From contig JACKEN010000016.1 of NCBI GenBank assembly GCA_020632995.1, forward strand, positions 69,423-133,422: DNA of 64,000 bases. Reading direction: 5' to 3'. The notes below the pieces were generated by a model. That model was not told the origin of the DNA. It saw only the letters and a list, made by a program, of their open reading frames with translations, and ran no database searches. Origin of the DNA: Deltaproteobacteria bacterium. Lineage in GTDB: Bacteria > Myxococcota > Kuafuiibacteriia > Kuafuiibacteriales > Kuafuiibacteriaceae. Below, one piece after another: positions 49,498 to 58,553 of the stretch (positions within the stretch are counted from its first letter, which is position 1; each line of letters starts with the position of its first letter). The position numbers were made by a program, and so were the translations under genes.

Positions 49498-50892
49498 ATG
49501 AGTCCAGTCCAAGCGTCCCTCCTGCTCTTCACCCTCTCCGGCCAGCTGGCGGAGCCCGGCGCGGTGGTCCTGAGCCTGCTCGAGGGCGACCAGGTGGAGG
49601 ACTACTACGGGTGGGTGGCGGCCAACCTCCCCGACGTCGACGGGGACGGCGTCGATGACCTGATCATCCCCGCCATCGGCTACGACAACGGCGCGGGGCG
49701 GGTGACGGTGTACTCCGGCGCCACCCGAGCGGTGCTCGCGGACATCGTCGGGGTCCCCGGCACCCTCTACGGCTACTCGGTGGGGGCGGCGGGGGACGTC
49801 GACGCGGACGGGGTCCCCGACTACATCGTGGGCGGAGGCCGGGTGGAGGTGTTCTCGGGCGCCACCCACCACCTGCTCTGGAGCCTGGGCGGCATCACCG
49901 GCTTCGCCCACAGCGTCGGCGGCGCGGGGGACGTGGACGGTGACGGGCACGACGACGTGATCGTGGGCGCGCAGCGCACCGACACCACCACGGTGGCCAC
50001 CGGGCAGGTGTTCGTCTTCTCCGGCGCCAGCGGCCTGCCGCTGTGGACGCGGGACGGCGCGAGCGCGCGGGCCTTGTTCGGCTCCGCGGTGGGCGCGGTC
50101 GGCGATGTCAACGGAGATTGCGTGCCGGACGTGGTGGTCGGCGCGTACGGCGCGAAGCGCGCCTACATCCTGAGCGGGCGCGACGGCGCGACGCTGCACG
50201 AGCTCGCCCCGGAGGACCCCGCGCGATCGCCGACCTTCGGCCGCTTCTTCGCGTCGGGCGCGGGGGACGTCGATCGCGACGGGTGGCCGGACGTCTTCAT
50301 CGGCGACTACGCCGCGAACGCGCGCGGCGCCGACGGCACCGGGCAGGCCTACGTGTTCTCGGGCCGCACCGGCCAGCGCCTGCACCTGTTCACCGGCGTC
50401 CATCCCGGGGACGGCCTCGGCCCGGGCCGGGGCATCCCGGACGTGAACGGTGACCACCACGCCGACGTGCTGGTGGCGGCCTACACCAACGGCGACGGGG
50501 CGCCCGCGGCGGGGAAGGCGTACCTCTTCTCGGGCCGGAGCGGCGCGCTCCTGCGCACCTTCACCGCGACCCTGCAGGGCGATAACTTCGGCGTCGACGC
50601 GCTCTCGATGGGGGACGTCGACCGGGACGGCCACGACGACTTCCTGGTCACCGCGGTGGGGCTCGCCTTCGAGGGCCTGGACCACGGGCGCGCCTACCTG
50701 ATCGCGGGGGCGCCGCTGCCCTGCCCCGCGGACCTCGACGGAGACCGCCGGGTGGGGATCCTCGACCTCGTGCGGCTCCTTCGGGCGACGCGGACTCAGG
50801 CCGCGGCGGGAGACCTGGACGGGGACGGAGACGTGGACGCCGAGGACGTCTCGGTGCTCCTCGAGGACTGGGGCCGCTGCCCGCGGCGGTGA
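49498..50892 (+). CDS. FG-GAP (integrin-like beta-propeller) protein with dockerin-like C terminus
   Basis: A 464-residue protein. About six FG-GAP repeats with calcium-binding DxDGDGxxD loops are visible (PDVDGDGVDDLII, GDVDADGVPDYIV, GDVDGDGHDDVIV, and so on), giving a seven-bladed-type propeller. The last 60 residues (CPADLDGDRRVGILDLVRLLRATR, then GDLDGDGDVDAEDVSVLLEDW) form a two-EF-hand dockerin-like module. The N terminus is only weakly hydrophobic; secretion is likely but the signal peptide is poor. AGGTCTTC lies before the ATG. Probably an extracellular adhesion or cellulosome-like component; no cohesin partner is seen. Confidence 0.78.
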   Translation: MSPVQASLLLFTLSGQLAEPGAVVLSLLEGDQVEDYYGWVAANLPDVDGDGVDDLIIPAIGYDNGAGRVTVYSGATRAVLADIVGVPGTLYGYSVGAAGDVDADGVPDYIVGGGRVEVFSGATHHLLWSLGGITGFAHSVGGAGDVDGDGHDDVIVGAQRTDTTTVATGQVFVFSGASGLPLWTRDGASARALFGSAVGAVGDVNGDCVPDVVVGAYGAKRAYILSGRDGATLHELAPEDPARSPTFGRFFASGAGDVDRDGWPDVFIGDYAANARGADGTGQAYVFSGRTGQRLHLFTGVHPGDGLGPGRGIPDVNGDHHADVLVAAYTNGDGAPAAGKAYLFSGRSGALLRTFTATLQGDNFGVDALSMGDVDRDGHDDFLVTAVGLAFEGLDHGRAYLIAGAPLPCPADLDGDRRVGILDLVRLLRATRTQAAAGDLDGDGDVDAEDVSVLLEDWGRCPRR

Positions 50893-50913
50893 GGGCCGCG
50901 CCTGGTCACCTGG

Positions 50914-51813
50914 TCACCGGCGTCGCCCTGAGTGGCCCGTCCGGGGAGGCGGGGCGTGGTGGATCGGGGGGTGCGGCCACTGGTAGCGCGCCGGCCTCGG
51001 CCCGGCCCAGCGCGCGCCCCAGCCCTGGTGTCGGTACCACCAATAGCTCGGGGCCACCGTGAAGTAGGGTCGCGGGCCCCAGCCCCACAGCCAGGGCGCC
51101 TCGAGCCAGAGCCACCCATGCGCGGGGTAGTAGACGTACATGTACGGGTAGCCGTAGCGATAGTCGGGCGTGTACGTGTAGACGCTGCCGTAGGGCATCC
51201 AGATCCAGCCGTACTGCTGGGTGTAGCTCCACGCGCCGTTCACCGCCGTCGCTGGCGCCGCCGCTTGCGCGGTGGGGGTCTGGGGCGGCGGCGGGGCGGC
51301 CGGCGGCGGCGGAGGGGCCGCGGTGGGCGGCGTACCGACCGGAGCGACGTTCGCCGCGTCTCCGCTCGCGCGTGCCGCGACGGTCGAGGTGGTGGTGGGC
51401 CCGGTGGCGATCAGGCCCTGATCCGACCAGAGGACGCGCTGACCCACCCCGAAGGGCGGGAAGCCGCGGTAGCGGAAGACGACCCGCTCGCCGTCGTCGA
51501 AGCGCACCGAGACGTCATAGAAGCGACCCTCGGCGCGACCCTGGCTCGTGCCGGCGCCCACCACCGCGCCGCCCGCCGCGCCCGCCAGCGCGCCGAGGCC
51601 GCGACCGGTGATGATCCCGCCCAGCAGGCCTCCGATCACCGCCCCCGCCGCCGCGCCCGCGCCGGGGTCACCCACCCGCTCCACCGTCGTCTCCTGCACC
51701 TGCTCCACCCGCCCCTCTCGGGGCTCCACCCAGGTCCGTGTGGAGTACGACGTCGTCACGCAGGCGGTGACGACGAACGGGAGCGTTGCGATGAACCAAG
51801 CTGACCTCGGCAT
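50914..51813 (-). CDS. Glycine-zipper lipoprotein with Tyr/Trp/Pro-rich C terminus
   Basis: A 299-residue lipoprotein with lipobox Cys18 (VVTAC). Residues 50-95 form a glycine zipper (GAGAAAGAVIGGLLGGIITG, then GALAGAAGGAVVGAG), as in SlyB/outer-membrane-associated proteins. A Pro/Ala linker (150-185) precedes a Tyr/Trp/Pro-rich end (TYTPDYRYGYPYMYVYYPAHGWLWLE). The ATG at 51813 is preceded by GGAGG; the open frame further upstream is the shadow of the NDH-2 gene. It probably resides in the outer membrane; function unknown. Confidence 0.78.
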   Translation of the reverse strand: MPRSAWFIATLPFVVTACVTTSYSTRTWVEPREGRVEQVQETTVERVGDPGAGAAAGAVIGGLLGGIITGRGLGALAGAAGGAVVGAGTSQGRAEGRFYDVSVRFDDGERVVFRYRGFPPFGVGQRVLWSDQGLIATGPTTTSTVAARASGDAANVAPVGTPPTAAPPPPPAAPPPPQTPTAQAAAPATAVNGAWSYTQQYGWIWMPYGSVYTYTPDYRYGYPYMYVYYPAHGWLWLEAPWLWGWGPRPYFTVAPSYWWYRHQGWGARWAGPRPARYQWPHPPIHHAPPPRTGHSGRRR

Positions 51814-51935
51814 GGCCGACCTCCACGACGGAAGCGGGCCTCGGGTCGCGCTCGGCGACAGGGCGAGGCCCCGCACCGCGTCTGGTGGGTCAACACGCGA
51901 AGGGCTCGCGCCATTGCCGTGTGACCGCGTCGAGG

Positions 51936-53234
51936 TCAGGCGCCGCGACCGGCCGGCTGCTCGCCGGTGATCAGACGCGCACCTCGGCGGAACATCACGT
52001 AGCTCCAGATCCAGTTGAGGAGCACGAAGACGCGGTTCTTGAAGCCGACCAGGTACCACAGGTGGATGAAGAGCCACGCCAGCCACGCCAGCATGCCCGT
52101 CATCTTGACCCCGTGGGACTGGGCCACCGCGTGGGTGCGACCGATCGTGGCCATCATCCCCTTGTCGTAATACTCGAAGGGCTCGGTCTGCTGCCCCGCC
52201 ATGCGGCGCCCCACGTTCCGCGCCACCGCGCGCGCCTGCTGCATGGCGACCGGCGACACGCCAGGCAGCGGCTGACCGTCCTCCCGATCGAAGCGCGCGA
52301 TGTCGCCGATCGCCCAGGCCTCCGGGTGGCCGGGGATGCTGCAATCCCGGTTGACGATCACCCGCCCCGCGCGATCCTGGGGCACGCCCAGGGTGTCCGC
52401 GAGGGGGCTCGCGGAGACGCCCGCGCCCCAGACCACGACGCCCGCCCGGAGCAGCTCGCCGTCGAGGTGGACGCCTTCTGCCGTGATGTCCCGGACCGGC
52501 GCCCCGGTGCGCACCTCGACCCCGAGCTTCTCGAGGTCGCGGCGGGCCGCTTCGGAGAGCGCGGGGTCGAAGCCTCCGAGGATCTGCGGAGCCGCCTCCA
52601 CCAGGACCACCCGCGACGCGTTTGGGTCGATGTTGTGGTAGTCGGCGGCGAGCACCCGGCGCGCGAGCTCCGCGATCGCGCCCGCGACCTCCACCCCGGT
52701 CGGGCCGCCCCCGATCACGACGAAGGTCAACTTGCGGCGCAGCTCGTCGGGCTCGAGGCCGCGCTCGGCCTCCTCGTAGCTGAGGAGCACGCGCCGACGG
52801 ATGGCGAGGGCGTCCTCCACCGACTTGAGCCCCAGCGCGTGCTCGGCCCACCGGTCGTTCCCGAAGTAGTTGGTGCGCGCCCCCGCCGCGAGGATCAGGT
52901 AGTCGTACCGGAGCGCGGGGCCGTTCTCGAGGTGGACCTCACGCCCCTCGAGGTCGATCCGGCTGACCCGATCGAGGAGGGTGCGCACCCGACGCCGCTT
53001 CCTCAGCACCGAGCGGATGGGGATGGCGATGTCGGACGGGGACAGCCCGGCGGTGGCGACCTGGTAGAGGAGGGGCTGGAAGAGGTGGTGGTTGCGGGCG
53101 TCGACCAGGGTCACCCGGACCGGGAGCGCGTCGAGGTGCTTGGCCGCCTCCAACCCCCCGAAACCACCGCCCACGATGACCACATGAGGAGGCGTGCCCG
53201 GGTCCTTGGCGGCGGGGATGACGCTCTGCATCAC
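51936..53234 (-). CDS. ndh: Type II NADH:quinone oxidoreductase (NDH-2)
   Basis: A 432-residue FAD enzyme with two Rossmann motifs: VVIVGGGFGGLEAAKHL at about residue 18 (FAD) and FVVIGGGPTGVEVAGAIAEL near 170 (NADH). Other NDH-2 blocks are LFQPLLYQVATAGL, LILAAGARTNYFG, and the C-terminal FEYYDKGMMATIGRTHAV followed by membrane-contacting helices (MLAWLAWLFIHLWYLVGFKNR). The final helix pair is normal for single-subunit NADH dehydrogenases that feed electrons into quinone without pumping protons. Length is standard. Convergent/adjacent genes do not suggest a special role. Confidence 0.93.
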   Translation of the reverse strand: MMQSVIPAAKDPGTPPHVVIVGGGFGGLEAAKHLDALPVRVTLVDARNHHLFQPLLYQVATAGLSPSDIAIPIRSVLRKRRRVRTLLDRVSRIDLEGREVHLENGPALRYDYLILAAGARTNYFGNDRWAEHALGLKSVEDALAIRRRVLLSYEEAERGLEPDELRRKLTFVVIGGGPTGVEVAGAIAELARRVLAADYHNIDPNASRVVLVEAAPQILGGFDPALSEAARRDLEKLGVEVRTGAPVRDITAEGVHLDGELLRAGVVVWGAGVSASPLADTLGVPQDRAGRVIVNRDCSIPGHPEAWAIGDIARFDREDGQPLPGVSPVAMQQARAVARNVGRRMAGQQTEPFEYYDKGMMATIGRTHAVAQSHGVKMTGMLAWLAWLFIHLWYLVGFKNRVFVLLNWIWSYVMFRRGARLITGEQPAGRGA

Positions 53235-53277
53235 CGCATTTGTAGCGGGCTCGCCCCGAAAGGGAAGGCCGGCGTGC

Positions 53278-54756
53278 TCAGCCGTCGAATTGTAGGTCTT
53301 CCAGCGCCACCGGCTTGCTGTTCCACGGTCGGCAAAGGCCCTCGCTCTCGGGCACCACCAGCTCGAACAGGAGCGCCCCGCCCTCGTCGATCCCCTGGAT
53401 GACCGCCCGCTTCCGCCACAGGTCGTCGCCGAGGGACGCGTAGGTCAGCAGGTAGTCACCGCCCGCGCGGTAGACGCTGGAGCAGAAGTCCGCGTGGTAG
53501 CCGGCGTCGTACTGCCAGCTGACTTGCGCAGTCATCGTCACCTCGTCCACCGCGTAGATCATGGCGAGGCTGCTCGGCAGGCGCTGGCCCACCGGGGCGT
53601 CGTCGGGTTGGCGGATGCTCGGCTCGCCGTTGTTGAAGAGCAGGAGGTCGCCGTCCACGAACGACAGCGCGTGCTGCCCGATCGGCTTCGGGTCGCTCGA
53701 GCCGAGGGAGAGCGCGCGCAGCGACGGGAAGTTCACGTACCAGTGCTTGGTCTCGTCGCCGAGGATCCACTGGATCTGCTTCGTGGTGTAGCCGACCTTC
53801 ATGACGAAGTGCTCGCGCGAGGACACGATGAGGCTGTCGTCCTCGGGGGAGTAGAGGGTGGAGTTGAGGACGAACCACTCCTCGTCAGGGCGGACGAGGC
53901 CGGAGGGGTCGCCCCCCGCCGCCGAGATGTGGTCGGCGATGATCTGTCCGAGGTCCCAGGTGTTCAATACCGCGCCGTGCTCATCGACCTCGATCAGCAC
54001 GGGCGCGTCCTCGAAGTAGGGCTCGCCGGTCCGCCTGACGTCGACGCTCAGCAAGTAGCCTTGCGGTCCGAAGGTGATGGCCCGATGTGGGAGGACCGCG
54101 TCGAAGCCCTCGACCACCAGGGGCACGCGCACCTTGGTGCCGTCGAGCGCGAGGAACGAGATGGCGTCCTCGTCGCCGATCACGAAGCGCTCGCCGTCGA
54201 AGAAGTTCGGCCACCGCCGCGCGTCGTCGAGCCCGGCCCAGCGCACGTAGCCGTCGATGTCGACGATGAGCGGGCCCTGCTCGGTCTCGTTCTCCAGGTG
54301 GATGTAGCTGAAGTCGGGGCGCCGGGCCGGGTCCACCGCCCTGGTCACCTGGAGCTCGTCGTAGGGCCCCATGGCGTCGACCCAGGCGCCGGCCTGCACG
54401 GTGGCGGGGACGGTGGTGGAGCCTCCGGAGGTGAACGTGACGGTGAGCTCGACGAGGTTCGCGTAGTCGGCGTAGAGCCCGAAGATCGGCACCACGATCG
54501 TCCCCCCGTCCACCGAGAGGGCGTCGATCGCGTAGGTGGCGCCGAGCGGCCTCGCCTGCGCGCCCGGGCGGGGGCGGACGGCGAAGCGGACCGAGTCCAC
54601 CAGCGCTGGGTCCACATGTAGGTCGAAGGCGGTGATGAAGACCGAGGGGTGCAGATCGTGCTCGACGACCTCGATCGGGGGCAGGAGGGGCTCCGGATCG
54701 GCGGCGCTGCACGCGCACAGGATGACGGCCAGGGCGGGGGTGATGCGCGACTTCAT
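53278..54756 (-). CDS. Arylsulfate sulfotransferase (AssT-like) lipoprotein
   Basis: A 492-residue lipoprotein (lipobox Cys16, LCAC). The body matches the arylsulfotransferase beta-propeller family: DLHPSVFITAFDL near the start, DDARRWPNFFDG, GHxHxx-type LVRPDEEWFVLNSTLYSPEDDSLIVSSREHFVMKV, and IQWILGDETKHW. These enzymes move sulfate between phenolic donors and acceptors through a catalytic His; the block near residue 290 (EWFVLNS) has Val/Asn in place of the usual His-Asn, so catalysis may be altered. The ATG at 54756 has a suitable signal peptide. Its cellular partner (DsbL/DsbI) is not nearby. Confidence 0.72.
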   Translation of the reverse strand: MKSRITPALAVILCACSAADPEPLLPPIEVVEHDLHPSVFITAFDLHVDPALVDSVRFAVRPRPGAQARPLGATYAIDALSVDGGTIVVPIFGLYADYANLVELTVTFTSGGSTTVPATVQAGAWVDAMGPYDELQVTRAVDPARRPDFSYIHLENETEQGPLIVDIDGYVRWAGLDDARRWPNFFDGERFVIGDEDAISFLALDGTKVRVPLVVEGFDAVLPHRAITFGPQGYLLSVDVRRTGEPYFEDAPVLIEVDEHGAVLNTWDLGQIIADHISAAGGDPSGLVRPDEEWFVLNSTLYSPEDDSLIVSSREHFVMKVGYTTKQIQWILGDETKHWYVNFPSLRALSLGSSDPKPIGQHALSFVDGDLLLFNNGEPSIRQPDDAPVGQRLPSSLAMIYAVDEVTMTAQVSWQYDAGYHADFCSSVYRAGGDYLLTYASLGDDLWRKRAVIQGIDEGGALLFELVVPESEGLCRPWNSKPVALEDLQFDG

Positions 54757-54795
54757 GCTCCGTCTGGTGGCCAGACGGGCCCGCGTCGTCAGAAC

Positions 54796-54858
54796 GCAAG
54801 TGGAGCGCGCAGCCCCGGCGTCGAGGGTGGGACGGCTCCGCCGGCCCGGGACCCCAGG
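54796..54858. repeat. Dispersed repeat element, intergenic copy
   Basis: Same two blocks as at 34461-34533 and in the same order, here between the arylsulfotransferase gene and the sigma-factor gene. The second block contains GGCTCCGCCGGCCCGGGACC, which can form a GC-rich hairpin. It is close to the expected promoter area of both divergent genes. Confidence 0.75.
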
Positions 54859-54964
54859 ATGATGCGCTTCTGACGGTCCGGCGCTGGCGCACCACCAAGA
54901 GGCTGCGGGTGGCCAGCCCGCGTGACCTCGGGGTAGACGAAGTGGACGAGGCAGAGGGGGCATC

Positions 54965-55705
54965 GTGGTGAGCGTCGAGCAGCGCGTCTTGCATGAGGAC
55001 TCGACCAGGCGCGTCATGAAGCCGCGGCGCGCGGTGACGGGCCCGGACTGGTCGGCCGAGGTCGACGCTCGGCTGCGGGCCCACGTCGCCGCCCTCCTCG
55101 CGACCCACGACCTCGTGCACTGGCACGCGCTGGTGACCGTACTGCACCCCGCCGTGGTCATGTTCGCGGCGGCCGCGCTCCGTCGCGCCCGGGGCACCAT
55201 GCACGCCGCGACCGCGGTGGACGAGCAGGCCCTCGACGTGGCGCTCCTGGTGTGCGGCGACCTCCGGCGGAACGGCTACCGGCGCCTCGCGCTCTTCCAG
55301 GGCCTGCATGACGAGGCGGGCGCGCCGCTGCGCGGGTACATCGCGAAGATCACCCGGCAGACCGCATTTCGCTTCCTCAGGACCCAGATCCTCGGCCCCG
55401 ACGGCGAGCGGCGCGAGGTGACGGCCGAGGCCAGGTCCGTGGGGTTGGTGACGTTGGAGCGAGTGCCCGGCCAGCGGGGCCCGGACACCGGGGCGCGGGT
55501 CGCCCGGCACATCCTGGTGCGGGAGCACGAGCTCCAGCTCCTCACCGAGCAGCAGCGAGATCTCTTCGAGCTCTACCTCAGCGGGCACAGCCCGGCCGAG
55601 ATCGCGGCGGTCCGAGAGGTGGACGCCGCCACCGCCCAGCGGGTCATCCGCAGCGCCAAGGCGAAGCTCAAGTATCACTTCGGCCGACAGGAGGACGAGC
55701 GATGA
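54965..55705 (+). CDS. Sigma-70 family (ECF-like) sigma factor
   Basis: A 246-residue protein. The C-terminal part has sigma region 4 (LTEQQRDLFELYLSGHSPAEIAAVREVDAATAQRVIRSAKAKLK). The region-2 part is divergent but helical in the right place (LRGYIAKITRQTAFRFLRTQIL). GTG at 54965 or 54968 with GAGGGGG upstream; ATG 55017 is an alternative. The stop overlaps the ATG of the kinase (ATGA), so both are coupled, and the kinase's N-terminal zinc-finger motif probably binds this factor. Confidence 0.8.
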   Translation: MVSVEQRVLHEDSTRRVMKPRRAVTGPDWSAEVDARLRAHVAALLATHDLVHWHALVTVLHPAVVMFAAAALRRARGTMHAATAVDEQALDVALLVCGDLRRNGYRRLALFQGLHDEAGAPLRGYIAKITRQTAFRFLRTQILGPDGERREVTAEARSVGLVTLERVPGQRGPDTGARVARHILVREHELQLLTEQQRDLFELYLSGHSPAEIAAVREVDAATAQRVIRSAKAKLKYHFGRQEDER

Positions 55706-57396
55706 ACCACGTCGATGTCCGCACCGTGCTCGCCTTCGCCGACGGCGAGGCCGGCCCGGAAGTGGAAGCCCACTTGCGCCGCTGTGCCAGGTGCCGGGAC
55801 CTCGCCGCGGTGGTCGGGCTCGAGCTCGACCCGCCGCGCCCCGAGGCGACGATCGCGGAGAGCCTGTACGAAGACATCCGGCTGCACGAGCGGGGCGGCA
55901 TGGGGGAGGTCTACCTGGCGCGAGACCGCCGGCTACAGCGCGAGGTGATCCTGAAGATGCCGCCGCGCGCGAGTGATGGGGTCCGGTACCTGAAGCTGGC
56001 CGCGCGGCTCGAGCACGAGCGCTCGGTGCTGGCGCAGCTCAACCACCCCGCCATCCCGCCGGTGTTCGAGGGCGGGCAGCTGGGGGCGGAGGGCGAGCCC
56101 TTCTTCGCGATGCCCATCGCGGGGATCGAGACCCTGACGAAGGCGGTCGGTCGCCTCGAGACCCTCGAGGCGCGTGTCACCCTCCTGCCGTCGATGATCT
56201 CGGTCGCCGAGGGCGTGGCCTACGCGCATCGCCGCGGGGTCATCCACCGCGACATCAAGCCGGACCACGTGCTCCTCGGGGCCGAGGGCGAGGCGCGCCT
56301 GATCGACTGGGGGCTGGCCAAGCTCGAGGGCGACGCTCCAGAGGGGCTCCCGATCGAAGACGGCGCGGGCGGGCGCCGGGGCGAGCTCCTGGCCACCGTC
56401 CAGGGCCTCTACACCGAGGGCTACAGCCCCCCGGAGCAGCAACGAGGAGCCCCGGCCGAGAAGCACTTCGACGTCTACGCGCTGGGCGCCACCCTCTTCT
56501 TCCTCGTGACCGGCCGCCACCCGGGCGGCCCCTCGCCCGAGCGGTCGGCGTTCCCGTCCGGCTGCCCGCGGGACCTGATCAAGATCGTCCGGCGCGCGAT
56601 GCACGTCGACCCGAGCGCCCGCTACCCCGACGCGGGCGCGCTCACCCAGGTGCTGAAGCGCTTCCAGGCCGGCCGCCTCGTGCACCCCAGCCTTCCGCAA
56701 CGTGTGTTGCACTGGGTCAGGCGCCGCGCCGCGCCCCTGACGGTGGCCGCGATGCTCGGGGTGCTCGTGGTCGCCTGGGTGGTGGTGAGCGAGACCAGCC
56801 ATGCCTATCAGAGCCGGCTCGAGCGCACCGCGCAGGAGGCGAGGGACCGCGCCGCGGCGAACGGGGCGCTGGAGCGGACCTACGCGCAGCTCCTCGACGA
56901 CTTCCGGAGCCTCGAGTCCACGTCCACCGCGACGATCGCGGCGCTGAACGCGCGCCTGCTCGAGGTCCGTCATGAGCGCGGTCGGCTCGAGCGGCGGGCC
57001 GCCGGGTACCGCGACGACCGAGACCGCGTGGAGCAGGCGTGGGTCGCGACCACCGCCGAGCTCGGGCGCGCCGGCGACCGGGCGGAGGCGCTCACGGCCC
57101 AGGCGAGGCGCCTGGAGGCGGACGCGGTGGCGGCGCGCGCCGAGCTCGAGCGAAGCGAGGGCGCTCGGGCGGTCTTGGAGCGGCGCCTGAGCGAGGCCGA
57201 GGCCCAGCTCGCGCATCGAGAGGCGGAGCTCGCGTTGCGCGCGCGGCAAGGTGCACCGGCCGATGACGCGGAGGACGAAGATGCGCGCGCGGTGAGCGGG
57301 GCGAGCTTCGGTGACGCGCGCGGCCCCTTCGGGCTACGCAGGCACCTGCCGAACATCAACCTGGGCCCGGGGCAGTCGCCCCAGCGCCTGCGGTAG
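55702..57396 (+). CDS. Anti-sigma-like zinc finger fused to Ser/Thr protein kinase, membrane segment, coiled coil
   Basis: A 564-residue protein. The first 35 residues carry HxxxCxxC (His24, Cys28 and Cys31), the zinc-binding anti-sigma (ZAS) motif. The kinase domain (about 55-330) has RGGMGEVYLA, Lys85, HRDIKPDHVLL with catalytic Asp184 and DWGLA in place of DFG (Asp202), so it should be active. A membrane segment lies near 350-370, then a long coiled coil (380-535, rich in E/R/A). The overlap with the sigma gene and the ZAS motif suggest that this kinase holds and releases the sigma factor in response to an external or coiled-coil signal. Confidence 0.82.
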   Translation: MNHVDVRTVLAFADGEAGPEVEAHLRRCARCRDLAAVVGLELDPPRPEATIAESLYEDIRLHERGGMGEVYLARDRRLQREVILKMPPRASDGVRYLKLAARLEHERSVLAQLNHPAIPPVFEGGQLGAEGEPFFAMPIAGIETLTKAVGRLETLEARVTLLPSMISVAEGVAYAHRRGVIHRDIKPDHVLLGAEGEARLIDWGLAKLEGDAPEGLPIEDGAGGRRGELLATVQGLYTEGYSPPEQQRGAPAEKHFDVYALGATLFFLVTGRHPGGPSPERSAFPSGCPRDLIKIVRRAMHVDPSARYPDAGALTQVLKRFQAGRLVHPSLPQRVLHWVRRRAAPLTVAAMLGVLVVAWVVVSETSHAYQSRLERTAQEARDRAAANGALERTYAQLLDDFRSLESTSTATIAALNARLLEVRHERGRLERRAAGYRDDRDRVEQAWVATTAELGRAGDRAEALTAQARRLEADAVAARAELERSEGARAVLERRLSEAEAQLAHREAELALRARQGAPADDAEDEDARAVSGASFGDARGPFGLRRHLPNINLGPGQSPQRLR

Positions 57397-57416
57397 TCGG
57401 GCGCGAACGCGCAGGA

Positions 57417-57998
57417 TCAAGTCGGCGCGCTCATCGCCACGAAGGGCAGGCACGACATCCGCGCCGCGATCGCCCGGAGCCGCGGGTGATCGAGCGCGAC
57501 GAGGTCGTAGAGCACGAGGTGATCCCAGAGGCAGGTGAGGTGAAAGCCTGCGTACGAGGGGCGCTCGGGGAAGAGCACGGCGTTGGCCTCGAGCCAGTCG
57601 AGGCCCTGCGTGATGGCGGACCGGATCTTGTCGAAGCGCGGATACGCGTCGGTGTCGATGCCGGTCCGCCGCGCGAGGATGAGCTCCACCTCGGAGGCCA
57701 TGACCCCGTTCATGACCGCGCGGAGGTTGAGCAGCGAGACGTCGTCCGTGAGGACCCCGAAGGCGTCCTCGGGATCGTAGCGCGGGGTGAGGTAGCGCGC
57801 GATGTGGTCCGAGTCGATGATCCACGTGGCCCCGTCGACCCACGTGGGGACCCGCATCAAGGGGTTCGAGCCGAAGACCTCCGAGGACCGCTCCGCCACG
57901 TTGCCGACGTCGAGCAGCAACGCAGGGACGGACCACGCGTCGAGGAGGATCCTGACCTTGCGTGAGAAGTGCGATCGCGGGGTGTAGTAGAGCTTCAT
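57417..57998 (-). CDS. Glutathione S-transferase family protein
   Basis: A 193-residue protein with the GST thioredoxin-like N domain (MKLYYTPRSHFSRKVRILLDA, where Tyr4/Ser9 could activate glutathione; MRVPTWVDG carries the cis-Pro and DSDHIARYL the gamma-Glu site) and an all-helical C domain. Slightly shorter than typical. It overlaps the GFA gene by four bases (shared ATGA), an operon that suggests glutathione-dependent detoxification. Confidence 0.86.
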   Translation of the reverse strand: MKLYYTPRSHFSRKVRILLDAWSVPALLLDVGNVAERSSEVFGSNPLMRVPTWVDGATWIIDSDHIARYLTPRYDPEDAFGVLTDDVSLLNLRAVMNGVMASEVELILARRTGIDTDAYPRFDKIRSAITQGLDWLEANAVLFPERPSYAGFHLTCLWDHLVLYDLVALDHPRLRAIAARMSCLPFVAMSAPT

Positions 57999-58465
57999 TC
58001 GTGTCCGCCCTGGTGGGCGGTGCGGAAGGCGTCCATCAGCGCACCGTAGCTCTCGGGCGGAGGGAACTTCTCGAAGCTGATCTGGGCCGGCGTGGTCGCC
58101 CAGGCGAGCTTCTCGCAGGTGTAGGTCTCGATGAACGGCTCGAACCAGGACGGGTCGTCGAGCAGGGTCGCGCGGACGTTGACCAGACCGAACGCGTCGA
58201 TGCGGGTGAACATCCAGGTCTTGCAGTGGTCGCAGAACATGTGGCGGGCGTCTTCGCCATGCAACCCGCCCTGCACGACGTCACCCTGGACCACCGCGAA
58301 GCCGTCGGTCGGCACCATGACGGTGAGCGAGTAGGCGCTCGAGCTCATCTTCTGGCAGCCCGTGCAGTGGCAGGCGGAGGTGAGGATGGGGTCCACCGAC
58401 ACCTCGAAGCGGACGCGATCGCAGCGGCAGCTGCCGGTCATGGGGAGCGTCCAGGTGCGGGTCAT
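57995..58465 (-). CDS. GFA family (glutathione-dependent formaldehyde-activating-like) protein
   Basis: A 156-residue GFA/CENP-V-fold protein. Zinc-binding Cys are arranged as SCRCDRVRFE, SACHCTGCQK and MFCDHCKTW, the family set. The first gene of an operon with the GST gene downstream, overlapping by four bases. GFA proteins bind glutathione adducts; enzymatic function is uncertain for most members. Confidence 0.9.
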   Translation of the reverse strand: MTRTWTLPMTGSCRCDRVRFEVSVDPILTSACHCTGCQKMSSSAYSLTVMVPTDGFAVVQGDVVQGGLHGEDARHMFCDHCKTWMFTRIDAFGLVNVRATLLDDPSWFEPFIETYTCEKLAWATTPAQISFEKFPPPESYGALMDAFRTAHQGGHE

Positions 58466-58553
58466 GCTGGGGATGTCCCATCGAGGCGCGTCGGGGTCAA
58501 CGCCCGCCGCGGTTCCGCTTGCCTCACGGATCCGCCGCCGTCACCCTCCTCGG

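Noticed and set aside
50914..52851. 645-codon open frame including the glycine-zipper lipoprotein
   Set aside because: Only the last 300 codons from ATG 51813, with a GGAGG site and lipobox, look real; the rest is a shadow of the NDH-2 gene.
53278..55200. 640-codon open frame including the arylsulfotransferase
   Set aside because: The part upstream of 54756 is antisense to the sigma gene; the lipobox signal peptide starts at 54756.
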